The notes: generated by a model not told the origin, from the letters alone. Shown: positions 41,764 through 49,578, counted from the stretch's first letter. The stretch: DNA of 51,020 nt from SIG575 sp045534165 (GCA_045534165.1 JAZSJD010000023.1:1-51020), one strand, 5' to 3'. Program-made: numbers and translations.

Positions 41764-44187
41764 TTAAACAAATAAATCAATTTTTTTAATTTCCCCAAAA
41801 TTATTTTTCAATGTTTCTGCAGAAACACCGTCTTTCATTACTGCCAGCAGATATCCCCCGCCACCTGCTCCGCAAACAGACACTGCATCGGCAAAATCTT
41901 CAAGCAACCTTTCAGTAAGGCTGTCGATTTTTTCATTGGATACCAATGGTGAAATCTCTTTAAGCAGATAAAAATGCTCATTAACGCAATTCAGAAAATC
42001 TTGGAAATTATCATTCTCAATGCTGTTTAAAATTCTGTCATTCAGCTTACGGATTTTTTTATGAGCCTGCAGAGAATTTTCATTCTTCGCAAGATATCTG
42101 TTCACAACATCGCTTACAATAAATCTTCCGAAATGCCTTTGCCCTGTGGGAACAAGAACAAATTTTTCTGAAATGAAATTTTTAAAGTTTTCAGAAAGTT
42201 CCAACTGAGATATCTGAAGTTTCTGTTCAAGTCCGGACTCAGTTGTGGCAATTTTCATTCCCGGCAGAAGTCCTCCTGCCTGGTCCTGCCAGCCACCACC
42301 TGTGCGCATTATCTGTTCGGCAACAAAAACCATTTCAAAAATTTCTTCGTCTTCATACTCAAAGCCAAACAATTCACCAAGAGCCTTAAAACAACCGCCA
42401 AGTAAAATACTGCTTGTACCAAGACCCGAACCTTTATCTATGCCTTTCACTTCAGTTGTTAATCTGAAACCGTTTTTCAGAACAGTTTCTTTATTTATTC
42501 CCATAGTTTCAAGAACTGCTTTATGCAAATTAAAATCAGATAAATCATCTTTCTCATCAAAAAGATAACTTTCTTTTGTTCCGTCACTGCAGAATTCAAT
42601 AATTTTTTCTTCAAGTTTTTCGGCAATAACTTTTATTGGTTTTTCACCGTCAACAGTAATTGCCATATTTACAACCTGCCCCCCGTTGTCAACACAATAG
42701 GGCATTGCGTCTGTCCATGTGCCAGAAATATTAACTCTTACCGGCAGAGAAATTTCAGCTTTTTCTTTTTCGCAGGAAACAAATTTTTCAGTCTGTTTTT
42801 TTGAAAAATATTTATTTATTATTTCTTCTCTCTTTTTAAGATAAACTTTGTTTGGTTGATATGAATTCATATCTTTAATATATTTGCAACGGGAAAAATA
42901 ATAATTCACATCAGCATTTTCGGTGCAATATGAGAGGCTGAACTTTTCCTCTTCAGCTTTGGATATGAATTTTTTAAAAGAATCCGTATAAGATTTTCCT
43001 TTATAAAATCTCGGAACATCCCAGAGTTCTTTTCCGTTTAATTTTTCTTTCGGATTTTCATTTATGTCGCAAACAATTGCCACATAACTTCCGTCACAAA
43101 GTTTTATTCCGCAAACTGCACTTGAGTTTTCTATTTTGACTTCATCTTCAAAAGTAATATCACTTACTATGCAGTTTTCACCGATAACACAACCTTTTTT
43201 CAAAATAACATTGTCAAGCATTGTGTTTTTTTCTATAACACTTTTTTCACTTATATAACTGTTTATCAGAAGATAATTTTCTTTTCCTGACACAGCAAAT
43301 ATATTTTCCAGGGATTCTCTGAGAGAACCGAAATGCACAAAATCCTGACCCTCTGCCATAGCAACTTCAAGAGAAAAATCTGATAAAATCTGAAGTAAAA
43401 CTTTTTTAACTTCAGCGTGCTTTTCATTCTGATAATCTTCAGAAATTTCTTTGCATATTTTTTTTGCCAGTGATGCCACAATATCAGGGTAAAGATTCAA
43501 ATCTATTTTATTATCAACAAGAGTGTTTATAATTTTGTTTTCCGTTGCACATTTTTTCAAAGCCAGACAAAGGTCTTCTTTAAAATAAATTATCCCTGTA
43601 TCAACAAAAACTCCGCTATAACCATATTCTGCACTTTTTCTTTCAAGCTCTTTCTCACTTGTTTTGTGGGGATATTCCTGAAGAATTTTTTTATCATCAA
43701 AAAACATAACTCCGTGTCTTGAGCCTGTTTTATAATCTGTTTTCACTGCAATACCAAAATTATTTTTAAAATCATTTTTAAAGTTTTCAGTATCAACAAG
43801 AATATCACTGCAACAAACCACAACACCTGAGTCTGCACCGGCAAGTAATCTCTTACCATTTTTTATCAATAATTCAAGCAGAGAAATAACGTTACCATCA
43901 ACCATCAGATTTGCAAAAAGCTTACCTCTTACAGCATAGTTAACAGAGCGCTTGCTCATTCCCCCTGAATTTATTACCAGCAGTTTTTTCCCCTGCTCAT
44001 AATATTTTTCAATAACACTCAGAAGTGCCCCGCCGGAACCGATTCTGCATCCGAAATCTTCATCGCAAACAACAAAACTATCCTGAACATATCTCTCATC
44101 AGAATCAGAGATAAGTTTTTTACACAAAGATTTCTGTTCTTTTGTTCCGACTGTAATAATTACAGCATCATGGCGGCTTTTCTTCAT
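41764..44187 (-). CDS. Bifunctional fucokinase / GDP-fucose pyrophosphorylase-like protein
   Basis: 807 residues, somewhat shorter than Bacteroides FKP (about 950). N-terminal nucleotidyltransferase-like part: GSGGALL (50-56), then NSGGMSKRSVNYAVRGKLFA. A beta-helix-like segment with ENCIVSDITFEDEVKIEN follows. The C-terminal GHMP kinase starts at about 481 (LPVRVNISGTWTD), has the ATP motif GSGLGTSS (586-593) and the third motif GAGGGGY (773). It likely converts a free sugar, probably L-fucose or a related sugar, to the NDP-sugar. It is the third gene of the operon after the two membrane proteins. No fucose transporter or isomerase is nearby. Confidence 0.83.
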   Translation of the reverse strand: MKKSRHDAVIITVGTKEQKSLCKKLISDSDERYVQDSFVVCDEDFGCRIGSGGALLSVIEKYYEQGKKLLVINSGGMSKRSVNYAVRGKLFANLMVDGNVISLLELLIKNGKRLLAGADSGVVVCCSDILVDTENFKNDFKNNFGIAVKTDYKTGSRHGVMFFDDKKILQEYPHKTSEKELERKSAEYGYSGVFVDTGIIYFKEDLCLALKKCATENKIINTLVDNKIDLNLYPDIVASLAKKICKEISEDYQNEKHAEVKKVLLQILSDFSLEVAMAEGQDFVHFGSLRESLENIFAVSGKENYLLINSYISEKSVIEKNTMLDNVILKKGCVIGENCIVSDITFEDEVKIENSSAVCGIKLCDGSYVAIVCDINENPKEKLNGKELWDVPRFYKGKSYTDSFKKFISKAEEEKFSLSYCTENADVNYYFSRCKYIKDMNSYQPNKVYLKKREEIINKYFSKKQTEKFVSCEKEKAEISLPVRVNISGTWTDAMPYCVDNGGQVVNMAITVDGEKPIKVIAEKLEEKIIEFCSDGTKESYLFDEKDDLSDFNLHKAVLETMGINKETVLKNGFRLTTEVKGIDKGSGLGTSSILLGGCFKALGELFGFEYEDEEIFEMVFVAEQIMRTGGGWQDQAGGLLPGMKIATTESGLEQKLQISQLELSENFKNFISEKFVLVPTGQRHFGRFIVSDVVNRYLAKNENSLQAHKKIRKLNDRILNSIENDNFQDFLNCVNEHFYLLKEISPLVSNEKIDSLTERLLEDFADAVSVCGAGGGGYLLAVMKDGVSAETLKNNFGEIKKIDLFV

Positions 44188-44245
44188 TCAAATACCTCTT
44201 GGGAATAAATCTGACCCTGATAAATTATTTCCGTTCATTTCACAC

Positions 44246-45277
44246 TTAAATTACGTTCATAAATCTTGCAAGGTTATCAACATTTTCAAAGAAACATCTT
44301 ACCGCAATACAAAATACCAAAACAATAACAGCTGCAAAAATTAATTTGTGTTCGGAAATTATTTTATTCACTTTAATTGCAGAAGCTTTATTTTCTGTGT
44401 TGTTAAGTGTTGCAATAAATACAACCGGCATAATATAGTTGATTGTATATGACGCACGGCTTCCTTCAATAAAGAAAAATCCTGTAAGAGAAACAATGTA
44501 AGCTATTGCAACTGCAACAGTTGTGGAAATTGCATACACTTTCTGACCATCTTTAAACAAGTTGACAATCAGCATCACGCCAAAAATCAATGTAGGAACT
44601 GCAAATAATAAAAGGCCGATGTTTTCATATTCAACATCTTTATAATTAATCTGCTGGAAAAATGAAAACTCTTTGATAAAAGCTTCAAAAGCAGGATATT
44701 TTTCTGTAAAGAAATTATTCAGTAACACACCTGCGCCAACACTTATTACAGAAAGGATAAGCACAATAATATTCAACATCTTCTTGAATATTGTTGTTAT
44801 ATCTTTGAAGAAATAAATCAGAAGTGCAGGAACCACAAACAGGAAAATTGCATTCTTAACCAACAAAGTTGAAACAAACAGGAAAACGATAAGTCCAACT
44901 TCATCAGGAAGTATTTTCTTTTCACAAAGTCCGTTAAGAACAAAAAGCAAACCGAGAACAATTACAAACAAACTTATGCAATCTGCTTGTTTAGCAAACA
45001 AGAAAGGTTCTGCAAGAAGCAACGCAGAAACATAAGCCACGTCTTCACCAAACTTTTTGCCAAGCTTTGATATAACAAGAGCTCCCAACACTGCAAAAGC
45101 TAAAAATAAAACAATCAGTGTGATTTCTCTTGGTGCATAGCTGAACTCCAACTTATAAAAATCATCTACGCCGATATATGTTCTGTCAGTTAACAAAAAT
45201 GCTCTGACTAACACAAAACTAAACACAGTTAAAACTGTTAACAAACCATATTTTTTTGTCTTTTTAACTTCACTCAT
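44246..45277 (-). CDS. Polytopic membrane protein, unknown (possible GT-C-like)
   Basis: 343 residues with about nine hydrophobic spans. No motif I can place in a named family. The loop before span 2 has TYIGVDDFYKLEFSYAPRE, and the sequence is otherwise hydrophobic, as in polytopic glycan polymerases or GT-C glycosyltransferases. It lies 12 bases after the preceding membrane-protein gene, which has a similar predicted topology; the fucokinase-like gene follows 58 bases on. Function unknown; the context suggests a step in glycan assembly or export. Confidence 0.7.
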   Translation of the reverse strand: MSEVKKTKKYGLLTVLTVFSFVLVRAFLLTDRTYIGVDDFYKLEFSYAPREITLIVLFLAFAVLGALVISKLGKKFGEDVAYVSALLLAEPFLFAKQADCISLFVIVLGLLFVLNGLCEKKILPDEVGLIVFLFVSTLLVKNAIFLFVVPALLIYFFKDITTIFKKMLNIIVLILSVISVGAGVLLNNFFTEKYPAFEAFIKEFSFFQQINYKDVEYENIGLLLFAVPTLIFGVMLIVNLFKDGQKVYAISTTVAVAIAYIVSLTGFFFIEGSRASYTINYIMPVVFIATLNNTENKASAIKVNKIISEHKLIFAAVIVLVFCIAVRCFFENVDNLARFMNVI

Positions 45278-45289
45278 AGCAATTACCTC

Positions 45290-46516
45290 TTAAACTACAA
45301 TCGGAGCAACTATTACCATAAAGTACAGAATAACAGCGACAGCTCCAATAAAATGCTTTTTAGCAAAGCAAGCAACACGACTGCAGATATTTACTACTGC
45401 AGGATTTCCCTTTGCAATAAAATAAATAATCAATCCGAACTGTACAAAAATGTTGTTATAGAAAAGTTTTGAGAATTCCCATGAAAGAACAAGAGGAGGA
45501 ATAATAACGATGGGAGAAATTGCACAGAGGAAATAAATAAACTTCTGGAATTTAGCTTTTTCTTCTTTAATAACTTTTTTCCAGAAAATACCTAAAAGTG
45601 TATATGCAGGCAATGCCAGAATCACAAAGTTAAAAATAAACTTATTGCCCATTCCGAAACCTTTAAAATATGTTTCTATGGATGCTTCTGCAAGTTTTTC
45701 CAAAGGCTCAAAGAAGTCAATCAGCCACATATTAACAAAAAGATTATATGTGCTTTCGCTAATCTGTCCATCATAACGTGCAAAATAATATTCAACCATT
45801 TCTCCTGCATTTGCAAAACCTACCCATTTTTCTGATATGGGAGCAAGCAGTGCAAGTGCAATGATAATAACATATGTTACGCACGGAAGAATAAAGCTTG
45901 TACGTTTACCGCTGGAATAAGCTTCCTGTAACAAAATAATTGCCAGAAGAATCATACTTGTAAAAACAAATATCGGGTTAACCATTGTTGCTATTGCGCA
46001 AATAAAAGGTGCCACCCATTTGCCAAGCTTTGTGTCTGCAAGATAAACGCCAAACAGTGCCAAAGCCCATACAAGTTTATCAAGTTTAATATCAAGATAA
46101 TAATATTTGTAAGGCATAGGAATCATAAATACGAGTACAACAATAAATAAAATCCACATAAGCCTGTCTTTATCAAGCCTTACTTTGCTTAATGCCTTGC
46201 CTATACACAAGGACATAGCCAGCATCAATAAAGCTGAAAAAATTGTTACTACAAGCCTGGTAATATCATCCGTAACGGTATCTGTAAACCAGCTTATAAC
46301 CTCGCCCACAAGGCCTCTTGATATATAACCGTGGTCATAAGTATAAAGATAATGAATAAGATAATAATTACCTGCTGATGGTATAAGTTTACATAGAATG
46401 CAGTAAAGAAGATGTCCGCCAAAAACTATAAAGGGGAACAAATAGCAAGTTATTGCCGAGGAAAAAATGTTACCCTTCAGAGGAAGACCTTCTTTTTTTT
46501 CTTTGTTAAAAAGCAT
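45290..46516 (-). CDS. Polytopic membrane protein, unknown
   Basis: 408 residues from ATG 46516, with AGGAGGG 7 bases upstream; the upstream in-frame start at 46573 has none. About ten spans. A loop YDHGYISRGLVGEVISWFTDT after span 1 stands out: Arg-Gly-Leu-Val-Gly-type segments in this position occur in a set of uncharacterised polytopic proteins. First gene of the operon, about 40 bases downstream of the promoter. It could be a glycosyltransferase of GT-C type or a polymerase; there is no direct evidence. Confidence 0.72.
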   Translation of the reverse strand: MLFNKEKKEGLPLKGNIFSSAITCYLFPFIVFGGHLLYCILCKLIPSAGNYYLIHYLYTYDHGYISRGLVGEVISWFTDTVTDDITRLVVTIFSALLMLAMSLCIGKALSKVRLDKDRLMWILFIVVLVFMIPMPYKYYYLDIKLDKLVWALALFGVYLADTKLGKWVAPFICAIATMVNPIFVFTSMILLAIILLQEAYSSGKRTSFILPCVTYVIIIALALLAPISEKWVGFANAGEMVEYYFARYDGQISESTYNLFVNMWLIDFFEPLEKLAEASIETYFKGFGMGNKFIFNFVILALPAYTLLGIFWKKVIKEEKAKFQKFIYFLCAISPIVIIPPLVLSWEFSKLFYNNIFVQFGLIIYFIAKGNPAVVNICSRVACFAKKHFIGAVAVILYFMVIVAPIVV

Positions 46517-46557
46517 CTCGTTTCCCTCCTGAAAATATACATACCTATACATATTTA

Positions 46558-46586
46558 ATAATATCACAAACACTGTCTAAAGTCAA
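46558..46586 (-). promoter_or_regulatory. Promoter of the seven-gene radical SAM operon
   Basis: Minus strand: TTGACT, 17-base spacer ending TTTGTGA, TATTAT (extended -10). Genes at 46516, 45277, 44187, 41751, 39813, 37882 and 35956 follow on one strand with gaps of 12-58 bases and no terminator until 34025. Confidence 0.8.
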
Positions 46587-46605
46587 TAGAATGCAACCTT
46601 ACAAA

Positions 46606-46638
46606 GAAAAAACGGCGTAGCCAAAAGCTATGCCGTTT
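46606..46638 (-). terminator. Terminator of the decarboxylase operon
   Basis: Stem AAACGGCGTAGC / GCTATGCCGTTT (one wobble); minus-strand reading continues TTTTTTCTTTG. Confidence 0.85.
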
Positions 46639-46653
46639 AGTTGATTTTTTTAA

Positions 46654-46836
46654 TTAATCTTCGTCTTCTTCTGCTTCTTTTCTTCTCTTTCTCTCTGCAA
46701 GTTTTTCAGGAATAACATTGAGCAAAGTAACAACAAGAACAATAATTGCAGTTACAACGAAAATACCACCGTAACCAAGACCGATATTCGGAAGAGCATC
46801 TAATAAATTCTGTAAGCTGATATTAAATTCAAACAT
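46654..46836 (-). CDS. Small OadG-like subunit of a sodium-pump decarboxylase
   Basis: 60 residues: a short N-terminal segment, one span (about 23-44, GGIFVVTAIIVLVVTLLNVI) and an acidic/basic tail (PEKLAERKRRKEAEEDED), the shape of the gamma subunit of oxaloacetate or related decarboxylases, which anchors the complex. AAGGAGGT precedes the ATG, and it lies 14 bases after the beta-subunit gene. It lacks the longer cytoplasmic metal-binding tail of classical OadG, so it may only bind the beta subunit. Confidence 0.7.
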   Translation of the reverse strand: MFEFNISLQNLLDALPNIGLGYGGIFVVTAIIVLVVTLLNVIPEKLAERKRRKEAEEDED

Positions 46837-46850
46837 TTCTTTCTACCTCC

Positions 46851-47960
46851 TTAACCACCGTAGAACGCAAGGATAAGACCGCCAGCAATAACTGAAGCAA
46901 TCTGGCCTGAAACGTTAACACCGATTGAGTGCATAAGAAGGAAATTCTGGTTATCTTCTTCAAGACCCATCTTATGAACAACACGAGCTGACATGGGGAA
47001 TGCTGAGATACCTGCTGCACCAATCATAGGATTGATTTTGTTCTTTCTCAGGAAAAGGTTCATAAACTTTGCAAGCATAACGCCACCAACTGTGTCGAAA
47101 ACGAAAGCTATAAGACCTAAGCCCATAATGAGAAGTGTCTCTACCTGAAGGAATTCGTTTGCAGTCATCTTTGAAGCAATTGTAATTCCGAGGAAAATTG
47201 TAATAAGGTTTGCAAGAACATTCTGTGCAGTTTCTGAAAGTGAGTTAAGAACACCACATTCACGGATAAGGTTACCAAACATAAGGAAACCAACAAGTGC
47301 AACTGAATCGGGTGCAATCAAACCAACAATAACTGTAACAACGATGGGGAACAGAATTTTTGTTGTTTTTGAAACTTTCTTTCCTTTGTAAACCATCTTG
47401 ATTTTTCTTTCAGCTTTTGTTGTGCAAAGCTTGATGATGGGTGGCTGAACAAGGGGAACAAGAGCCATATATGAATATGCTGCCACCATAATTGCAGGAA
47501 GATATTTTGAACTCAGAGTCTGTGCAACGAAAATCGCTGTGGGACCGTCTGCTGCACCAATAACAGCGATTGAAGCAGCATCATTAGGTGCGAACCCTAA
47601 AAGTGAAGCCATACCAAGTGTGAAGAAAATACCAAACTGTGCCGCCGCGCCAAAGAACATAAGCTTCGGATTGGTAAGCAACGGTTCAAAGTCAATCATT
47701 GCACCGATACCGATAAACAAAATAAGCGGGAAAAGTTCACCATGTTCGATACCGACATCAAATAAAATGTTAATAACTTCTTTTGCACCTGAGAAAGGCA
47801 AGTTAACAAGAATTGCACCAAATCCCATGGGTAACAAAAGAGATGGTTCCATTTCCTTTTTGATTGCAAGGAAAATAAGCACGCCACCGATAATCCACAT
47901 TATAAGCATCTTGAAGTCAATAGCCAATAATGTTTCATACAAAACTTTAAAATTTTCCAT
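46851..47960 (-). CDS. Sodium-translocating decarboxylase beta subunit
   Basis: 369 residues from ATG 47960, with GGAGG 7 bases upstream; the upstream in-frame start is not supported. OadB/GcdB/MmdB family of nine-or-more-span proteins that couple decarboxylation of a biotin-bound carboxyl group to Na+ export. Conserved segments: LFIGIGAMIDFEPLL, SIAVIGAADGPTAIF and MIGAAGISAFPMSARVVHKMG, which include the Asp and Ser residues implicated in Na+ binding. No alpha subunit or biotin carrier lies in the window. A perfect consensus promoter is at 48033-48061. Confidence 0.92.
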   Translation of the reverse strand: MENFKVLYETLLAIDFKMLIMWIIGGVLIFLAIKKEMEPSLLLPMGFGAILVNLPFSGAKEVINILFDVGIEHGELFPLILFIGIGAMIDFEPLLTNPKLMFFGAAAQFGIFFTLGMASLLGFAPNDAASIAVIGAADGPTAIFVAQTLSSKYLPAIMVAAYSYMALVPLVQPPIIKLCTTKAERKIKMVYKGKKVSKTTKILFPIVVTVIVGLIAPDSVALVGFLMFGNLIRECGVLNSLSETAQNVLANLITIFLGITIASKMTANEFLQVETLLIMGLGLIAFVFDTVGGVMLAKFMNLFLRKNKINPMIGAAGISAFPMSARVVHKMGLEEDNQNFLLMHSIGVNVSGQIASVIAGGLILAFYGG

Positions 47961-48032
47961 AAAACATCCTCCATTTTTATAGTCGCAAACAGAAATTTGA
48001 ATTTTTCCATTCACAACCTCTTCCAGTATATC

Positions 48033-48061
48033 ATTATACTTTGAACAGCAAATTATGTCAA
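48033..48061 (-). promoter_or_regulatory. Promoter of the decarboxylase operon
   Basis: Minus strand: TTGACA, 17-base spacer, TATAAT, full consensus. Confidence 0.9.
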
Positions 48062-48166
48062 TAGAAATAGCAGTCTTTGACAATAAAATAACATACAAAC
48101 ATTATCAATAAAATAACTCGATTTTCATATAATATTATTGTTTTTCGGATATTTTTCAAAAAAGGC

Positions 48167-48195
48167 TTGACAACACTAAAATATTGTGATATCAT
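48167..48195 (+). promoter_or_regulatory. Promoter of the tRNA-Ser genes
   Basis: TTGACA, 17-base spacer ending TTGTGA, TATCAT (extended -10), about 30 bases before the first tRNA. Confidence 0.85.
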
Positions 48196-48227
48196 AAACT
48201 ACGCTTTAGAGAGCAAACAACATATTT

Positions 48228-48316
48228 GGAGAGATACCGAAGTGGTTATAACGGAACGGTCTTGAAAACCGTCGTACGGCAACGTACCGTGGGTTCGAAT
48301 CCCACTCTCTCCGCCA
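48228..48316 (+). tRNA. tRNA-Ser (anticodon TGA)
   Basis: Acceptor GGAGAGA / TCTCTCC; anticodon loop CTTGAAA gives TGA; long variable arm CGTACGGCAACGTACC typical of tRNA-Ser; T arm GGTTCGAATCC; CCA is encoded. Confidence 0.97.
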
Positions 48317-48326
48317 CTTACAAAAA

Positions 48327-48357
48327 AACAGCAAATTTCGGTTTGCTGTTTATATTT
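48327..48357 (+). terminator. Hairpin after tRNA-Ser(TGA)
   Basis: AACAGCAAA / TTTGCTGTT stem followed by a T-rich stretch. It may terminate or only attenuate before the second tRNA. Confidence 0.6.
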
Positions 48358-48380
48358 TATAAAGAAGTAACGCTACCAAT

Positions 48381-48474
48381 GGAGAAGTACTCAAGTTGGT
48401 GACGAGGCGCCCCTGCTAAGGGCGTAGGTCGGCTAAACCCCGGCGCGAGAGTTCGAGTCTCTCCTTCTCCGCCA
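48381..48474 (+). tRNA. tRNA-Ser (anticodon GCT)
   Basis: Acceptor GGAGAAG / CTTCTCC; anticodon loop CTGCTAA gives GCT; long variable arm; T arm GAGTTCGAGTCTC; CCA encoded at 48472-48474. Its 3' end is copied three more times downstream. Confidence 0.97.
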
Positions 48475-48475
48475 A

Positions 48476-48513
48476 AAACACAGACATCCAATCGGGTGTC
48501 TGTGTTTTTTTTT
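48476..48513 (+). terminator. Terminator after tRNA-Ser(GCT)
   Basis: AAACACAGACA / TGTCTGTGTTT stem and a long T-run. Confidence 0.9.
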
Positions 48514-48529
48514 GTAAAATTTGAATGTA

Positions 48530-48545
48530 GGAGAGACTCGAACTC
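48530..48545 (-). other. Inverted fragment of the tRNA-Ser(GCT) T arm
   Basis: GGAGAGACTCGAACTC is the reverse complement of tRNA positions 48449-48464 (GAGTTCGAGTCTCTCC). Confidence 0.85.
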
Positions 48546-48567
48546 GGATAATCCATGTGCGACGGTA

Positions 48568-48638
48568 CGCCGCAGGCGGAGGAGCACGGATATAAAATAG
48601 GATATTTGCGAAGCAAATCAACAAGGCACAGCCTTGTT
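48568..48638 (+). repeat. Mini-hairpins between tRNA fragments
   Basis: CGCC-gca-GGCG (48568-48578), ATTTGC-gaa-GCAAAT (48604-48618) and AACAAGGC-aca-GCCTTGTT (48620-48638): unrelated stems with 3-base loops, the same style as the arrays at 14087 and 48695. Confidence 0.75.
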
Positions 48639-48658
48639 GAGTCTCTCCTTCTCCGCCA
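48639..48658 (+). other. Direct copy of the tRNA-Ser(GCT) 3' end
   Basis: GAGTCTCTCCTTCTCCGCCA, identical to tRNA positions 48455-48474. Like the real gene it is followed at once by a terminator, here a different one. Confidence 0.9.
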
Positions 48659-48692
48659 AAAATAAGACGGTCTTTTGACCGTCTTATTTTTT
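48659..48692 (+). terminator. Terminator after the tRNA 3'-end copy
   Basis: AAATAAGACGGTC-TTTT-GACCGTCTTATTT plus T-run. Confidence 0.88.
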
Positions 48693-48694
48693 AT

Positions 48695-48864
48695 CCATTG
48701 CGAAAGCAATGGTATATCATCACGCATCAGCGTGTATATCATCGCCGTATGTGTATATCATCAGCCGCAGGCTGTATTTCAATTTCGCAATGATGATATG
48801 CAAAACTTTGTTTTGATGATATGCAATTTTCAATAAAATTGATGATATACACGGCTACGCCGTG
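48695..48864. repeat. Mini-hairpin array 2
   Basis: Palindromes CCATTGC-gaaa-GCAATGG (48695-48712), CACGC-atca-GCGTG (48721-48734), a weak one (48743-48753), AGCC-gca-GGCT (48763-48773), CAAAAC-ttt-GTTTTG (48801-48815), AATTTT-caat-AAAATT (48825-48840) and CACGGC-tac-GCCGTG (48850-48864). Left-half spacers read TATATCATC three times; right-half spacers read GATGATAT(G/A)C three times, so the word inverts near 48780. CATTGCGAAA (48696) can also pair with TTTCGCAATG (48783). The 531-base gap 48475-49005 holds this array, the tRNA fragments and terminators; no gene is supported. Confidence 0.88.
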
Positions 48865-48911
48865 ATTTTTTTGCAAAAAGACGAAATCGAGCGCCGGGCG
48901 GCGCAAGAGGG

Positions 48912-48931
48912 GAGTCTCTCCTTCTCCACCA
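48912..48931 (+). other. Second direct copy of the tRNA-Ser(GCT) 3' end
   Basis: GAGTCTCTCCTTCTCCACCA, one base different (discriminator G to A) from tRNA positions 48455-48474. It marks the right edge of the hairpin-rich segment. Confidence 0.88.
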
Positions 48932-49005
48932 AAGAATAACCGTAATCTTGAAACAAAGGGATTGCTGTTTTTGTGATATTATTTCTTTAGAAAGGCGGTG
49001 ATCGC

Positions 49006-49578
49006 ATGAAGAACGAAGATGTAAAAATTGAAAAACGCCATATTTGCAATTCTAATCTTTCAAAAACAGAAATGTGGTTACGCAATCAAGCAAAGTTGGG
49101 ATGGAAACTTTCAACAGTTAAGTCGGGCGTTTTTTTCGATTCTTTTGTTTTTACTAAAGGAAGTCCTTGTGATTGCCTATATTTCGCGACTGCTTCTTTC
49201 GCCAAGCTTCCTAATTTGCAAAATACATCTTTGGGTGTGATAAATTATATAAAAAATACATACGGCGGAAAAGATTTATCAAAAAAAGAATTTAACGACT
49301 GGATTTGCATAAAAAGAACCAAAATAACCAATATTGAAGATATAATGAAAAATCTTCAACTCCGTGAAAATTGTATCAAAAAAGAATATCTTATATATTT
49401 TATGGTTTTCGTCTTGTTGGCTTTTGCAATGTTTGTAGTTGGATTGCTTTCTAGTGCGGCGTTTTTATTTTATATGATTTCTGCTGTTATGGGAGTAATA
49501 GCAGTATTTCCTGCGGTAAAACTTATTGTTCATAAAATAAATTGCAAAAAAGCATATGCTGATTTATTTAAAAATTAA
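49006..49578 (+). CDS. DUF2812-like membrane protein
   Basis: 190 residues. The N-terminal 80 residues (SKTEMWLRNQAKLGWKLSTVKSGVFFDSFVFTKG) fit the pattern of DUF2812 proteins (EKWLxxxAxxGWxL). Two spans at about 125-148 and 150-172. Function unknown; such proteins often occur with PadR regulators, but none is seen here. An extended -10 (TGTGATATTAT, 48973-48982) lies upstream without a clear -35. Codon use is more AT-rich than its neighbours; together with the tRNA-end fragments just upstream this would fit an acquired segment. Confidence 0.6.
   Translation: MKNEDVKIEKRHICNSNLSKTEMWLRNQAKLGWKLSTVKSGVFFDSFVFTKGSPCDCLYFATASFAKLPNLQNTSLGVINYIKNTYGGKDLSKKEFNDWICIKRTKITNIEDIMKNLQLRENCIKKEYLIYFMVFVLLAFAMFVVGLLSSAAFLFYMISAVMGVIAVFPAVKLIVHKINCKKAYADLFKN

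Noticed and set aside
46516..46600. Cobalamin riboswitch before the radical SAM operon
   Set aside because: The leader between the promoter and the first start is only about 40 bases, too short for a B12 riboswitch.
48357..48742. Minus-strand open frames antisense to tRNA-Ser(GCT), with an EGETRTL...SRPTPLAGAP-type peptide
   Set aside because: A well-known false gene made by translating the reverse strand of tRNA-Ser; no ribosome binding site and it overlaps the tRNA and its copies.
48695..48864. CRISPR array
   Set aside because: The constant units are 9-10 bases, invert at the centre, and the variable units are palindromes; no cas gene is present.
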